Assembly (NCBI RefSeq): GCF_001556045.1
Contig: NZ_LSIC01000200.1
Span: forward strand, 62,001 to 126,000
Direction of reading: 5' to 3'
Source of the DNA: Bradyrhizobium sp. CCH5-F6
GTDB taxonomy: Bacteria; Pseudomonadota; Alphaproteobacteria; Rhizobiales; Xanthobacteraceae
DNA length: 64,000 bases
The notes under the pieces are model-generated. The model was not told the DNA's origin and made no database searches. It was given only the letters and a program-made list of their open reading frames with translations. The position numbers were made by a program, and so were the translations under genes. Below are positions 1 through 8,789 of this stretch, piece by piece. The number at the start of each line of letters is the position of its first letter. Position 1 is the first letter of the stretch.

Positions 1-956
1 TCGAGAATGAGCATCGATCCCTTACTGCCGGACACGCATGGTATCAAGCACTGTTTCCGCTCCTCGTCATTGAGAACGTGATCGCGATGATCTGGGTCTC
101 CTGAGATATAATTGGTCTTGCACATCCCGCATATTCCAGCCTCACAAGATGTCTTCACGGCAATCCCGTTACGTTGGAGAGCCTTTGCCATGGTTTCTCC
201 CGAGAGCACCTCGATCACCTTGCCGGCTCGGCCAAGAGAAACTGCATAAGCAGGCCCGGAGGGTGCAGCGGCGCCAAATCTTTCATAATGGACGCAATCC
301 GTCGGCCAGTCGGCAGATGCGGAAACAAAAGCTTCGAGCAGGCCTTCCGGCCCGCAACAATAGGCGTGCAGTCCTTCTTCATGGCGGCCGAGAGCCGCGC
401 CTACGTCGAGCCTGCACCCCGACGGCTCATCACTATGGTGGAAGCTTGCAAAACCAGCCGCATGGAGTTCGTCCAACGTGTCGATAAAAGGCGTGTGCTT
501 GCGGGACCGCGTGCAGACATGGAGGTGGAACGAGGCGCGGTTGGCCACAAGCTCCGGCAGCATTGACATGAACGGCGTTAGGCCAATGCCTCCCGCGATC
601 ATGATATGATGACGCGCCTCCCCGGCCAGCGCGAACAGATTTCTCGGGAGCGAAACTGGGACTATGCTCCCCACGGTGACCTGCTCGTGAAGGTGTCGTG
701 AACCACCCCGCCCTTCATCCTCGCGCTGAACCGCGACGATGTATCGTTTGTTTTCGCCCGGGGCTCCGCAAAGAGAATATTGCCGGATCATGTGATCCGA
801 CAGGACTATGTCGATGTGCGCGCCCGCAGTGAATGCCGGTAGCTCCCAGTCATCCGGGTCGGCAAGCTCAAAAAGTCGTATTCCAGGGGTCAGATCCTTG
901 CAGGATTTGACCACCGTCGTGACATATCTGTTGAGGAAGAACTGCTCGTAGTTCAT
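1..956 (-). CDS. PDR/VanB-type flavin and 2Fe-2S oxidoreductase (3' end cut by window edge)
   Basis: This reductase would pass electrons from NAD(P)H through a flavin and a plant-type 2Fe-2S centre to a partner, usually a Rieske-type oxygenase. The 318 visible residues start MNYEQFFLN at 956. They show the flavin-binding RQYSLCG (about residue 59), the nucleotide-binding GGIGLTPFMSML (about 120), CCGPEGLLEAF (about 200) and a C-terminal ferredoxin with CEAGICGMC followed by a downstream cysteine. The frame stays open to base 1. Family members are about 315-320 aa, so only the last few residues are missing. It begins 7 bases after the MOSC stop and is the last visible gene of the acetamidase-MFS-MOSC operon. 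An oxygenase partner, if present, lies outside the window. The family call is firm; the substrate is unknown. Confidence 0.88.
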   Translation of the reverse strand, partial: MNYEQFFLNRYVTTVVKSCKDLTPGIRLFELADPDDWELPAFTAGAHIDIVLSDHMIRQYSLCGAPGENKRYIVAVQREDEGRGGSRHLHEQVTVGSIVPVSLPRNLFALAGEARHHIMIAGGIGLTPFMSMLPELVANRASFHLHVCTRSRKHTPFIDTLDELHAAGFASFHHSDEPSGCRLDVGAALGRHEEGLHAYCCGPEGLLEAFVSASADWPTDCVHYERFGAAAPSGPAYAVSLGRAGKVIEVLSGETMAKALQRNGIAVKTSCEAGICGMCKTNYISGDPDHRDHVLNDEERKQCLIPCVSGSKGSMLIL

Positions 957-963
957 GTCATTC

Positions 964-1494
964 TCAAAGAAGTTCGATCGTATCACCGACCCTGATGGTG
1001 CCACCGTTCAAGAGACGGGCATGCAGACCACCGCGGTTGATCAGGAGCCGTGTGACCGGTTGTCCGATCACATCCTCCATGTGTTTGCAGGGAGGCGCCG
1101 GGCTGCCCTCCATGATGACATCCCCGACACGAAACCTTCGACCGATGAGATGGCCGAGCGGCACGCCCACGGTGGTGATGTTGCGCCTATGGGAGCTCGG
1201 TCCGATCGAAATGCCGTGATCCCTGAGAAGCGCATCGATGGTCTCCTGCTCGAACAGGGAAACATCTCGTTTAGAGCGAATGCCCAGCTCTCGGATGATC
1301 TCGGTCAAATGACCAAGATCGTTCGCATATCGATCACCCTCCACACCGACGCCTTCGATGAGGTTCAAGTGATCGACGGAGCGCATCGGCAACATGGCCC
1401 GAGGCGCGTAATGAAGATGGCCGACGAGGCCGCGCCAGCCGACTATTTCGGTGGAGCGGTCCTCGGACTTGGTGCTCGGCATCCCGTCCATCAT
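964..1494 (-). CDS. MOSC domain protein (YiiM-like), copy 1
   Basis: MOSC domains are the sulfur/molybdenum-carrier domains of molybdenum cofactor sulfurases and amidoxime-reducing enzymes. This 176-aa protein is essentially a lone domain. The conserved cysteine is in PPCKHMEDVIGQPV, preceded by HRRNITTVGVPLGHLIGRR. The start overlaps the MFS stop as ATGA (ATG at 1494, stop ending at 1491), which fixes the start and implies translational coupling. A paralogue with very similar motifs lies at 4075-4575. The gene directly precedes a PDR-type reductase; MOSC and such reductase domains also occur fused in single proteins elsewhere. A paired role is therefore plausible but is inference. Confidence 0.85.
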   Translation of the reverse strand: MMDGMPSTKSEDRSTEIVGWRGLVGHLHYAPRAMLPMRSVDHLNLIEGVGVEGDRYANDLGHLTEIIRELGIRSKRDVSLFEQETIDALLRDHGISIGPSSHRRNITTVGVPLGHLIGRRFRVGDVIMEGSPAPPCKHMEDVIGQPVTRLLINRGGLHARLLNGGTIRVGDTIELL

Positions 1495-2828
1495 GGCCTT
1501 CGGCGAAGCGCCTGAGCGAACAGCTTGTCTTTCGGCAGGCTGACGATGATCACGGCGGCGATGATTCCGAATGATGCCAGACCGACCAGCGCGCCACCGA
1601 ATGACCCAGTAAGATCCTTGAGCCAGCCGATCGCAAACGGACCCACGAAGCCACTGAGATTGGCGAAGGCGGAGATCGACGCGAATGCTCCGGCGGCGGC
1701 GGTACCCGTGAGAAAGGTCGTGCTCATCGTCCACAACATCGACATTGCCACCAGCGTGCCGGTGATCGCAAAGGCCATGCAGATCATCGCATAGAGTGGA
1801 TTTGTAAAGGTCGTGCTCGCAGCGAGGGAGATCGAGACCAGAACACACGCCGCCGCAGCGTTAAACACACGCTCGCCGGATCGATCGGAGAGCCTGACCC
1901 AGGTCAGCATTGCTACGGTAGCAAACAGGAACGGCGCGGCGGTGACGAAGCCGATCGCAAAGTTGCTAAAACCGAACGTCCGGATGATCTGCGGAAGCCA
2001 GAACGTGATTCCATACAGGCCGATCGTAATGCAGAAATAGATCACGGTGAGCGTAAGGACCCGCCAGTTCAACAGCGCTTCCCAGAGCGAGAAATGCCGC
2101 ACGGCCTTCCGTTCAGCCTCTTCACGCTGGAGCATGGGAACGATTACATTCTTTTCCTGCGGCAAGAGAAAATTACAGGATTCCGGCTTGTCGGGCATGA
2201 TCTTCCAGGTCACGAAGGCCAACAACACCGTGGGGAGCCCTTCGAGAATGAACAGCCACTGCCACCCCTTCCATCCCCAGATCCCATCCATTGACAGCAG
2301 TGCCGAGGAGATCGGAGAGCCGATCACGCTGGCGATCGGGATGGCAACGAGATATGCGCCGATCACACGCGCCCGATATGCGCTTGGGAACCAATATGTC
2401 ATGTAGAGGATCATTCCGGGGAAGAAGCCGCCTTCCGCGACGCCTAGTAGGAAGCGGAGCCAGTAGAAACTGGTCTCACCGGCCGTGAATGCCATGGCCA
2501 TCGCAGCGAGCCCCCAGCTGAGCTGGATGCGCGCAATCCAGCGGCGCGCGCCGTAGCGCTCAAGCATGAGGTTGCTCGGAATCTCGCACAGGAAAAAGCC
2601 GAGGAAGAAGATGCCAGCACCGAATCCGTAGACCGTTGCAGAGAACCCCAAATCCTTGCTCATCGTCAGTGCTGCAAAGCTGACATTCACACGATCGATG
2701 AAATTCAGCATGTAGAGAACGACGATGTATGGGAGCACCCGCCAGAAGATCTTGCGGATCACATCCTTTTCCGTTGGCGCCTGGCTCAGGGCCACGCCGT
2801 CCGTTTCGGCAACAGCAACAGTAGTCAT
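1491..2828 (-). CDS. MFS transporter, anion:cation symporter (phthalate/tartrate permease-like)
   Basis: A 445-aa major facilitator superfamily permease of the inner membrane, probably importing an organic acid anion or amide-related compound. About twelve hydrophobic segments are visible. The first loop has LNFIDRVNVSFAALTMSKDLG, typical of the ACS family. The region after helix 2 reads FFLCEIPSNLMLERYGARRW, and a charged central loop follows at about residues 200-235. It begins 6 bases after the acetamidase stop and ends in an ATGA overlap with the MOSC gene, so it is inside one operon. Substrate is inferred from context only. Confidence 0.88.
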   Translation of the reverse strand: MTTVAVAETDGVALSQAPTEKDVIRKIFWRVLPYIVVLYMLNFIDRVNVSFAALTMSKDLGFSATVYGFGAGIFFLGFFLCEIPSNLMLERYGARRWIARIQLSWGLAAMAMAFTAGETSFYWLRFLLGVAEGGFFPGMILYMTYWFPSAYRARVIGAYLVAIPIASVIGSPISSALLSMDGIWGWKGWQWLFILEGLPTVLLAFVTWKIMPDKPESCNFLLPQEKNVIVPMLQREEAERKAVRHFSLWEALLNWRVLTLTVIYFCITIGLYGITFWLPQIIRTFGFSNFAIGFVTAAPFLFATVAMLTWVRLSDRSGERVFNAAAACVLVSISLAASTTFTNPLYAMICMAFAITGTLVAMSMLWTMSTTFLTGTAAAGAFASISAFANLSGFVGPFAIGWLKDLTGSFGGALVGLASFGIIAAVIIVSLPKDKLFAQALRRRP

Positions 2829-2834
2829 TGTGGT

Positions 2835-3950
2835 TCACCGGTTCATGAAGATGTCTAGGGGAAGAAAAGCGCTTACCGTGACGTTCGGAACATCGACGAT
2901 CTGACTGATGCGCAGGTTCGCCGCGACGCTGATGATCGAATAGGCCTGCTCTGTGCTGTAGCCGTGCTTGTCGCAGAGATACTCCAGCATGTTGAGAAGG
3001 GCATTCCGGGTCGCGAGACTGATGTCCTCGGACAGGTTCTTGCCGTCGCGCGTGATGCAGGTCCCGGTTGTCGCGTAATACGGGCCCTTCATCTCGGTGG
3101 TGGCGAGCGTGCCGTATTCGGACCCGAACGACACATCGCGAAGTCCACGGCGTCTTGCTTCACCCTTGAGAATCTCAAACTTCGCGGTAAACACCGCCGA
3201 AGTCTCGATCGCGGTACCGCAGGACTCTCCATCGCCTTGCGCAAAATGGGCATCGCCGACCGAGAACAAGGCACCCTTCTCGTAGACGGGAATGTAGAGA
3301 GTCGTGCCAGCGACCAGCTGCTTGATGTCCAGATTGCCACCGGTCTCGTGCGGAGCGATGGTGCGGATCGCATTTGCGAATCTCTCACCGCTCGGAACTG
3401 CTCCGTCCGAATTGGGCGGCATCGCGAACCCGCCCCGGTCGATCAGCTCCTGCTCCCGCTTGATGATGTCCGCAAGCAGCTTCTGTGAGGGCGCGACCCC
3501 CATGACGCCCATGAAAGGCGCACCTGGAATCCGGATGTTCGGCAGTTGCGGCGAATACGCAAAGCCCTTCTCCATCTCCCAATGGACGATATGGGGCTCG
3601 GTAAACAGATCGCGGAGGTACCCGAAGCCCGGCATGATGACAGTAAAGCCCTCATCGTGGGGCTGCACATCCTTGACATGCACCGCGAGGAGATCACCCT
3701 CCTCCGCACCTTCGACATAGACCGGCCCCGTGAGAGGATGCGCGCGCTCCAGCTTGGCGCTTTCAAGATCCTTTGACGTCGTGGTTGCACAGATCTGACA
3801 GTCGAAAGAGTCGCGTGTCTCGATCTCGACGGTGTCTCCACTGCAAACGCGACACATCGGCTCAATGCAAGGATGCCAGCGATTATGCCCCTCGCGCGGT
3901 CTATCCGCGAGAGGGACGGTTCTATCCACCGCTAAGGAATGAAATGCCAT
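2835..3950 (-). CDS. acetamidase/formamidase family amidohydrolase
   Basis: FmdA/AmdA-family enzymes hydrolyse short amides to ammonia and a carboxylate in the cytoplasm. The protein is about 371 aa from MAFHSLAVDR at 3950; an in-frame start at 3968 exists but gives a less typical N-terminus. Family features include NRWHPCIEPMCRVCSGDTVEIETRD, the GPVYVEGAEEGDLLAVHV segment, FGYLRDLF, and GDAHFAQGDGESCGTAIE in the core. The short RCRVC-like cysteine region near residue 32 is unusual, but I cannot assign it a role. It is the first gene of the minus-strand operon with the MFS, MOSC and reductase genes. It could feed nitrogen from amides, with the MFS gene as importer; this is inference. Confidence 0.88.
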   Translation of the reverse strand: MAFHSLAVDRTVPLADRPREGHNRWHPCIEPMCRVCSGDTVEIETRDSFDCQICATTTSKDLESAKLERAHPLTGPVYVEGAEEGDLLAVHVKDVQPHDEGFTVIMPGFGYLRDLFTEPHIVHWEMEKGFAYSPQLPNIRIPGAPFMGVMGVAPSQKLLADIIKREQELIDRGGFAMPPNSDGAVPSGERFANAIRTIAPHETGGNLDIKQLVAGTTLYIPVYEKGALFSVGDAHFAQGDGESCGTAIETSAVFTAKFEILKGEARRRGLRDVSFGSEYGTLATTEMKGPYYATTGTCITRDGKNLSEDISLATRNALLNMLEYLCDKHGYSTEQAYSIISVAANLRISQIVDVPNVTVSAFLPLDIFMNR

Positions 3951-4074
3951 GATACCCCATATGGACAACTAGTTGCCTCAGGGGCTACAATAATCAGACT
4001 TGCCCCGGTAGCAACATTTGCAGGCCGAGCGGCTGCTGAAATTTGCGACAAAGCTAGAGGATAAATTGAGCAAC

Positions 4075-4575
4075 ATGCCTTCTGCTCCAACATGGATCGG
4101 CGTCGTCCGTCACCTGCACCTGACACCGAGAGCGTCGCTCCCAATGCGTGCGCAAGACTCTCTCACTCTGATCGCAGGCAAGGGCATCGTGGGCGACAGA
4201 TATACGAATGAGACGGGCTATTACTCGGAGCGCCCGGAAGAAGGCCGTCAAATTACGCTGTTCGAGGAAGAGACGCTCGAGGCGCTCCGCCGTGACCACG
4301 GAATTGATCTTTTTCCGGCCGAGCACCGCCGCAACGTTACGACCTTTGGCGTTCCCCTCACGCATCTCGTCGGCCGGCGCTTCTGGTTGGGCGAAGCTCT
4401 TCTCGAAGCAACTCGTTTGAGCGTGCCTTGTAAGCACCTGGAGGAAGTCACCGGGAAGCCAGTCTTCAATCCTTTGATTAATCGCTCGGGACTGAACGCG
4501 AAAATTCTGGTTGGTGGCACAGTGCGGGTAGGCGACCGTCTTTCACCCGAAAAGTGTGAGAGGGCCAAGCGATAG
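4075..4575 (+). CDS. MOSC domain protein (YiiM-like), copy 2
   Basis: A second single-domain MOSC protein, 166 aa from the ATG at 4075 (MPSAPTWIGVV). An in-frame TTG at 4018 would add 19 residues and is less likely. The core HRRNVTTFGVPLTHLVGRRF and the cysteine motif SVPCKHLEEVTGKPVF match copy 1 at 964-1494 almost position by position. It is transcribed divergently from the acetamidase operon, with a 124-base gap that must contain both promoters. The two copies flanking the amidase and transporter suggest duplication or separate recruitment to the same pathway. Function beyond the domain is unknown. Confidence 0.82.
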   Translation: MPSAPTWIGVVRHLHLTPRASLPMRAQDSLTLIAGKGIVGDRYTNETGYYSERPEEGRQITLFEEETLEALRRDHGIDLFPAEHRRNVTTFGVPLTHLVGRRFWLGEALLEATRLSVPCKHLEEVTGKPVFNPLINRSGLNAKILVGGTVRVGDRLSPEKCERAKR

Positions 4576-4780
4576 ATTGTAGTCATCTGCGCTCAGACGG
4601 TGGGGGCTACATTGCTGACGAATGGGCGCTCGAACGCTGAAGCAAGCGTTAGCGATAGAGGCTGCTTGAGTAGCCTCGATTGTCTGCGCTTATTCTCCGC
4701 AATCTCGACCTCTGCGGTATCACCGAGAACACGGGCCGCTTCTTACGTAGCCTCCCAACCGCGACGTTCGCCGGCAAGAG
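4576..4780. other. intergenic stretch between MOSC gene and IS remnant
   Basis: No gene is convincing here. The minus strand has a 50-codon open stretch (about 4600-4745, EVEIAENKRRQSRL) without a recognisable family or start. It may be debris beside the insertion-sequence remnant. Confidence 0.4.
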
Positions 4781-5310
4781 GTGGTCCAGGTTGTCTGAAC
4801 AGATTCTCCGCGTCGATAAGTGGAGCCTCTGCCAAGGTTAGGCTGCCAAGCGGAGTGGCAGCGGGTTGAAGATCGGTGTTGAAGACGTCTGGCTTGCCGT
4901 GGCGAGCCAGGTCATCCTGAAGCGTCTCGACACAGAACGCCGCCTCCATTGTGATCGATGCGCGCCACGACAGCACGCGGCGGCTGAACCAGTCGAGCAC
5001 GACCGCCGGATAGACGAAGCCGCGCGCCATCGGGATATGGGTGATGTCCATCGCCCACACTTGGTTCGGCCGTGTGATCTCCTTCCCGCGCAGCAGGTAC
5101 GGGTAGATCTTGTGGCCCGGCTCGGGCTTTGTCGTGCGGACGGCGATTGAGTGCTTCTATCCTCATCCGTCGCATCAGCGTCTTCACATGCCGACGGCCG
5201 ATCTTGCACCCATCGGCAGCCAGCAGATGCGCGCCGCATCGAGGTGCGCCATTGCGATTGGAGGCCGCAGCGCTATCAGCGTCATCACCACGACATCTCC
5301 GCAAAATACC
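4781..5310 (-). mobile_element. IS3-family (IS407-group) insertion sequence remnant
   Basis: Remains of an IS3-type element. The retained 3' portion runs from the orfB end through TCCACTTATCGACGCGGAGA to a terminus-like AGAGGTGGTCC at about 4784-4794. The orfA part and the other terminus are not recognisable. The orfB relic is listed separately. Boundaries are approximate, and no target-site duplication was identified. Confidence 0.6.
4838..5304 (-). pseudogene. IS3-family orfB transposase, frameshifted and internally deleted
   Basis: Reading right to left, the relic shows GCKIGRRHVKTLMRRMRIEAL, a frameshift near 5135, then [40 protein letters not shown] and VLDWFSRRVLSWRAS, and finally KPDVFNTD. 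The first two catalytic aspartates of the DDE integrase core (MDIT and NTD) are therefore present. Directly after NTD the sequence jumps to FNPLPLRLAA and a stop at 4838, in another frame. This tail matches the usual end of this transposase type. About 120-130 codons, including the glutamate of the DDE triad, have been lost. The protein cannot be functional. Confidence 0.75.
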
Positions 5311-5531
5311 TCCATGTGTCCTGTACCGTGCTTATAGTGCGAATTGCTGCGGGTGACTCCTGTCATTTTCTGCTTCGTTCCGAGGCCTTTCGACTACGCT
5401 GACGTATGACGGTTATCGGACCGACAAGCGCGTCGAAACTTTCGATAATGCTTCTTCCCGCCGGAACGTGCCCTCGGAGCGTGACCATCCCCCCTGCGGA
5501 AGGCGGCCTGTCCGAACAGGCAGGATGCACC

Positions 5532-6245
5532 GTGCCGAAGAACAATGCAGGCCGCCCGTTGGATGCGGCCAACTCGATACTGTCCTCGTTACCGCATGAT
5601 CAATTCGAGATGCTCCTGCCCTACATGACGCGGGAGACATTCGCGCAAGGCGTCGTTCTGGTCGAGGCTGGCGATGAGATCGATTTCGTCTACTTTCCTC
5701 ACAAAGGGGTGGTGTCGCTGCTGTCGGTCTTGAAGGACGGCCGCGCCGTCGAGATCGCAACAGCCGGACAAGAAGGGGTCGTCGGCGCGATGGCGGGTCT
5801 CGGCTTTCTTACCTCGTTTGTTCGCGTCGTCGTACAACTCCCGCTCGAGGCGACCAGGGTGCCGGCGAGTCGCTTTCGAAAGGCGGCTGCCCGCTCCGAT
5901 GTCATGCGGAGTCTTTGTCTGCGCTACAACGAATCTCTCTTTTCTCAGACCAGGATCGCCGCGGCCTGCAACGCCGTCCACCTGATTGAAGCTCGATTTT
6001 GCCGCTGGCTGCTGCAGACGTCGAATCGTGCAGGCACCAAGACGGTCACTTTGACGCAAGAACTGGTGGCTGAGTTGATGGGAGTGCGGCGCACCTCGAT
6101 CACCGAGGTCGCGAGCAAGTTGCAGGCAGCCGGTGTCGTTCACTATTCTCGCGGGGTGATCAACATTCTCGACGCAGCCGCATTGGAAAGATTGTCTTGC
6201 GAGTGCTATTCATTGCAACTGGATCAGTCTGAAGCACTGCGGTGA
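5532..6245 (+). CDS. Crp/Fnr-family transcriptional regulator
   Basis: A 237-aa regulator with an N-terminal cyclic-nucleotide-binding-like sensor fold and a C-terminal winged helix. VLVEAGDEIDFVYFPHKGVVSLL lies in the sensor, and TQELVAELMGVRRTSITEVASKLQ forms the helix-turn-helix near residues 175-200. No Fnr-type cysteine cluster is visible, so it is not an oxygen-sensing Fnr. The GTG at 5532 is preferred because it follows AGGA and removes 42 atypical residues; an ATG at 5406 is in frame. The gene is a single unit next to an IS relic. Relatives in rhizobia are often stress regulators, but the ligand here is unknown. Confidence 0.85.
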   Translation: MPKNNAGRPLDAANSILSSLPHDQFEMLLPYMTRETFAQGVVLVEAGDEIDFVYFPHKGVVSLLSVLKDGRAVEIATAGQEGVVGAMAGLGFLTSFVRVVVQLPLEATRVPASRFRKAAARSDVMRSLCLRYNESLFSQTRIAAACNAVHLIEARFCRWLLQTSNRAGTKTVTLTQELVAELMGVRRTSITEVASKLQAAGVVHYSRGVINILDAAALERLSCECYSLQLDQSEALR

Positions 6246-6538
6246 TCGCATTCCGCCGAAGATGTCGAGGATCCAAATTTCCAAATCCACGCGGCCTGAC
6301 GGCATCATGCGGGAGATGGTGTTCAACCGGACAAGATGACGATCCGAGCGCCCATGTGCCGCGGCGATCGGCCGTCTCCGGCGCCTTTGCGGACAGCCCG
6401 AGTCCGATGACCGCGGCTGACTGACCCTCTGCGACCTCCAACGACGTCCTCTACTGCGCTGCTACCGGCAGAGAAGCGGACATTGGGAGCGCTGGAGCGG
6501 AACGCTCCGTTCTGACGAGGATGCGGCGTCAGGCGTGC

Positions 6539-6739
6539 CTAGTCGTCCTCGTCGTCGTCATCGTCCTCATCTTCCTCTTCTTCCACCTGCACGAGCACGG
6601 CCAGCGGCAGCGTCTCGCGGAACAGGTCGCCTTCCATGCCCATCCAGAGGCACAGTGCCTCGTTCTCCTTCACCTCCGCGACGGTCAGCGCCTGGCCGCC
6701 GGACTTCAGCATCACGATATCGCCGGCTTTCAGATCCAT
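6539..6739 (-). CDS. small DUF2158/YodC-like protein with acidic tail
   Basis: A 66-aa protein starting MDLKAGDIVMLKSGG at 6739, with AAAGGA about nine bases upstream. The first 50 residues (GDIVMLKSGGQALTV, then LCLWMGMEGDLFRETLPLAVL) resemble YodC/DUF2158 small beta proteins of unknown function, in which a W-W/F pair follows a short strand region. The last 14 residues (EEEEDEDDDDDEDD) are all acidic, an uncommon tail in the family. An upstream in-frame ATG at 6769 would add ten residues but lacks a good ribosome binding site. It is monocistronic as far as can be seen. Confidence 0.72.
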   Translation of the reverse strand: MDLKAGDIVMLKSGGQALTVAEVKENEALCLWMGMEGDLFRETLPLAVLVQVEEEEDEDDDDDEDD

Positions 6740-7084
6740 GGGGTGTCCTTTCGGTTGATCAACGGCCACACGCTAACAGGCCGTCATGACAGGCCGATCA
6801 CGTGCGCTTCCGAACCGGCAAACTCCGCCCGCGCGTCAGATTTGCGCTCGTTCGCGATCGGCGGGTCGGGCAGGCTCGTGTAGAAATCGTCGATGGCATC
6901 GTTGAAGGCGGAACTTGATGCACGAAGCCGGTGAGGCGGATGTCGGCACGTCCCGCAATGATGACATCATGCTCCTGTTTTGCCCGACGAGTCAAAGTCG
7001 TTTCGCATATTCCGTAAGTTCTTGATTTTGCTGCACTCGGCTACTGTGCATGGGGTTGTTTTCGATGTTTTACGTTGTGCCTGG
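6740..7084. other. 345-base intergenic region with a short dispersed motif
   Basis: No intact gene. The minus strand shows short open pieces (MTRRAKQEHDVIIAGRADI, then in another frame FNDAIDDFYTSLPDPPIANE) that may be a decayed gene, but I cannot assign them. At 7042-7070 lies TACTGTGCATGGGGTTGTTT, nearly identical to a motif at 54271-54300. Confidence 0.4.
7042..7070 (+). repeat. dispersed intergenic motif, copy A
   Basis: TACTGTGCATGGG followed by GTTGTTTTC. The same 22-base core, with one mismatch, occurs at 54271. Both copies lie in intergenic DNA. Role unknown. Confidence 0.55.
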
Positions 7085-7837
7085 TTACGCCTGGTCAGGC
7101 AGCAGCTCGCCGAGCGAGCGGATGATGCGATCGGGCCTAACCGTCGAGCCTTCGGGCAGGCCGTCGCCGTGCACGTCGATCCAGATCGAGTAGATGCCGA
7201 GGCGCTGCGGCGTCACGACCTCCCATTCGAGATTGTCGCCGATCATCCAGGTGTCCTTTGCGGTGACGCCGAGCGCCTCCATGGCGTGCAGATAGGCGCG
7301 CTCCTCGGGCTTGCCGAAGCCGTGCTCGCCTTCGATCTGGATGTGGTGGAAGCGGTGCGCAAGCTCGAAGCGCTCGACCTTGGCGCGCTGGGTGTCGGCG
7401 GCCCCGTTGGTCACCAGCGCCAGCTTGATGCCGAGCGCCTTCAGCTGGTCGATCGCCTCGTGCGCACCGGGGAAGACGAACATTTCCTCCTCCCGATAGG
7501 CGGTGAAGCGGTCGGCGAGGCGAATGGCGAGATCGTCGGGCAGGGCGCGGTGGCCGGCGGCCGCGAGCGCGGCAAAGCCGCCCTTGACGGTCAGATGTCG
7601 CGCCTCGGCGAGCTTGAGCCGCCACGCGGCTTCCGCGTTCGCCCAGAAGTTTCGCGCGAACGCCAGCACCGCGGTTGCGACCTGGGCCGGCGGCAGCGGC
7701 GCGAGCTCTTCGGCGAATTCGTTCGCGATGGTGTTCCAGGCGATCTCGGGCCGGCCATAGGCCGACAGGATGGTATCGTCCATGTCGATCAGCATGGCGC
7801 GCGGGAGCGGCCTCGATGCCGGCTTCATCGTCGTCAT
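7085..7837 (-). CDS. HAD-superfamily hydrolase (phosphatase-like)
   Basis: A 250-aa haloacid-dehalogenase-type hydrolase, probably a cytoplasmic phosphatase. Motif I is [11 protein letters not shown] (nucleophile Asp near residue 18), motif II is [15 protein letters not shown], motif III is [10 protein letters not shown], and motif IV is [10 protein letters not shown]. The helical cap lies between motifs I and II. The start at 7837 overlaps the hemF stop as ATGA, so it is coupled to hemF. The substrate is unknown. A longer open frame reaching 8569 is the antisense-type shadow of hemF and is not real. Confidence 0.88.
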   Translation of the reverse strand: MTTMKPASRPLPRAMLIDMDDTILSAYGRPEIAWNTIANEFAEELAPLPPAQVATAVLAFARNFWANAEAAWRLKLAEARHLTVKGGFAALAAAGHRALPDDLAIRLADRFTAYREEEMFVFPGAHEAIDQLKALGIKLALVTNGAADTQRAKVERFELAHRFHHIQIEGEHGFGKPEERAYLHAMEALGVTAKDTWMIGDNLEWEVVTPQRLGIYSIWIDVHGDGLPEGSTVRPDRIIRSLGELLPDQA

Positions 7838-8757
7838 GGCCACTTCACCTCCGGGGGGAGCGACGACAGGATCGAGTCCACATTGCCGCCGGTCTTGAGT
7901 CCGAAGATGGTGCCGCGGTCGTAGAGCAGGTTGAACTCGACGTAACGCCCGCGCCGGATCAGTTGCTCCTCGCGATCCTCCGCGGTCCAGCTCGTCGCGA
8001 AATTGCGCCGCACGATCTCGGGATAGATTTTCAGGAAGGCGCGGCCGACGTCCTGGGTGAAGGCGAGGTCGGCGTCCCAGTCGCCGCTGTCGTGCCAGTC
8101 GTAGAAGATGCCGCCGATGCCGCGGGCCTCTTTCCGGTGCGGCAGGTAGAAATATTCGTCGCACCACTTTCTGTACTTGTCGTAGTCGGCAACGCCATTC
8201 GGCTGCGCGCAGGCCTGTTTCATCGCGGCATGGAAGGCCACGGTGTCGGCATCGTCCTGCGTCCGCCGCCGGTCGAGCACCGGCGTGAGGTCGGCGCCGC
8301 CGCCGAACCAGGCTTTGGTGGTGACGACGAAGCGCGTGTTCATGTGCACGGCAGGGACGTGCGGATTGCGCAGATGCGCGATCAGCGAGATGCCGGAGGC
8401 CCAGAATTTCGGGTCGTCCGCGGCGCCGGGAATCTGTGTGCGAAACTCGGGCGCGAACTCGCCATGCACGGTCGAGCAGTGGACGCCGACCTTCTCGAAC
8501 AGACGGCCATGCATCATCGACATCACCCCGCCGCCGCCGGGCGTGCCGCTGTGGTCGGTGCGCTGCCACGGCGTGCGCCTGAAGCGGCCGGCTTCGCCCG
8601 GATAGAGGCTGGGCGGCGCGTCGTCTTCCAGCCGCTCGAAGCTCGCGCAGATGTCGTCGCGCAATCGCTCGAACCAGGCGCGGGCGAGGGCCTTGCGATC
8701 GTCGATCAAGCTCGGGTTCATGGGGGATGCCACTCCGTCAATCTTGTGGTCCGTCAT
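7834..8757 (-). CDS. hemF: oxygen-dependent coproporphyrinogen III oxidase
   Basis: HemF decarboxylates two propionates of coproporphyrinogen III to give protoporphyrinogen IX with O2, in heme synthesis. The 307-aa protein carries the family core: [56 protein letters not shown], [30 protein letters not shown] and the C-terminal SLPPEVKW. The start at 8757 (MTDHKIDGV) is favoured; MNPSLIDD at 8721 is an alternative. The upstream extension of the open frame is a shadow of queE. It lies 32 bases after queE and overlaps the HAD gene. The aerobic heme supply fits the nearby bc1 genes. Confidence 0.95.
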   Translation of the reverse strand: MTDHKIDGVASPMNPSLIDDRKALARAWFERLRDDICASFERLEDDAPPSLYPGEAGRFRRTPWQRTDHSGTPGGGGVMSMMHGRLFEKVGVHCSTVHGEFAPEFRTQIPGAADDPKFWASGISLIAHLRNPHVPAVHMNTRFVVTTKAWFGGGADLTPVLDRRRTQDDADTVAFHAAMKQACAQPNGVADYDKYRKWCDEYFYLPHRKEARGIGGIFYDWHDSGDWDADLAFTQDVGRAFLKIYPEIVRRNFATSWTAEDREEQLIRRGRYVEFNLLYDRGTIFGLKTGGNVDSILSSLPPEVKWP

Positions 8758-8789
8758 GGGTGCAGCCCTCGTTGCAGTGGTCACGGGCC

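Noticed and set aside
964..1848. 294-aa version of MOSC copy 1
   Set aside because: The first 118 residues overlap the MFS gene out of frame. The ATGA junction at 1494 marks the real start.
4600..4869. small plus-strand frames around the IS remnant
   Set aside because: No ribosome binding site or family; they overlap the decayed element.
6798..6995. 65-aa minus-strand frame in the intergenic region
   Set aside because: The frame changes midway and no family fits; at best a decayed gene.
7085..8569. 494-aa HAD protein with a long N-terminal extension
   Set aside because: The extra 244 residues read through hemF in the wrong frame. The start at 7837, coupled to the hemF stop, is correct.
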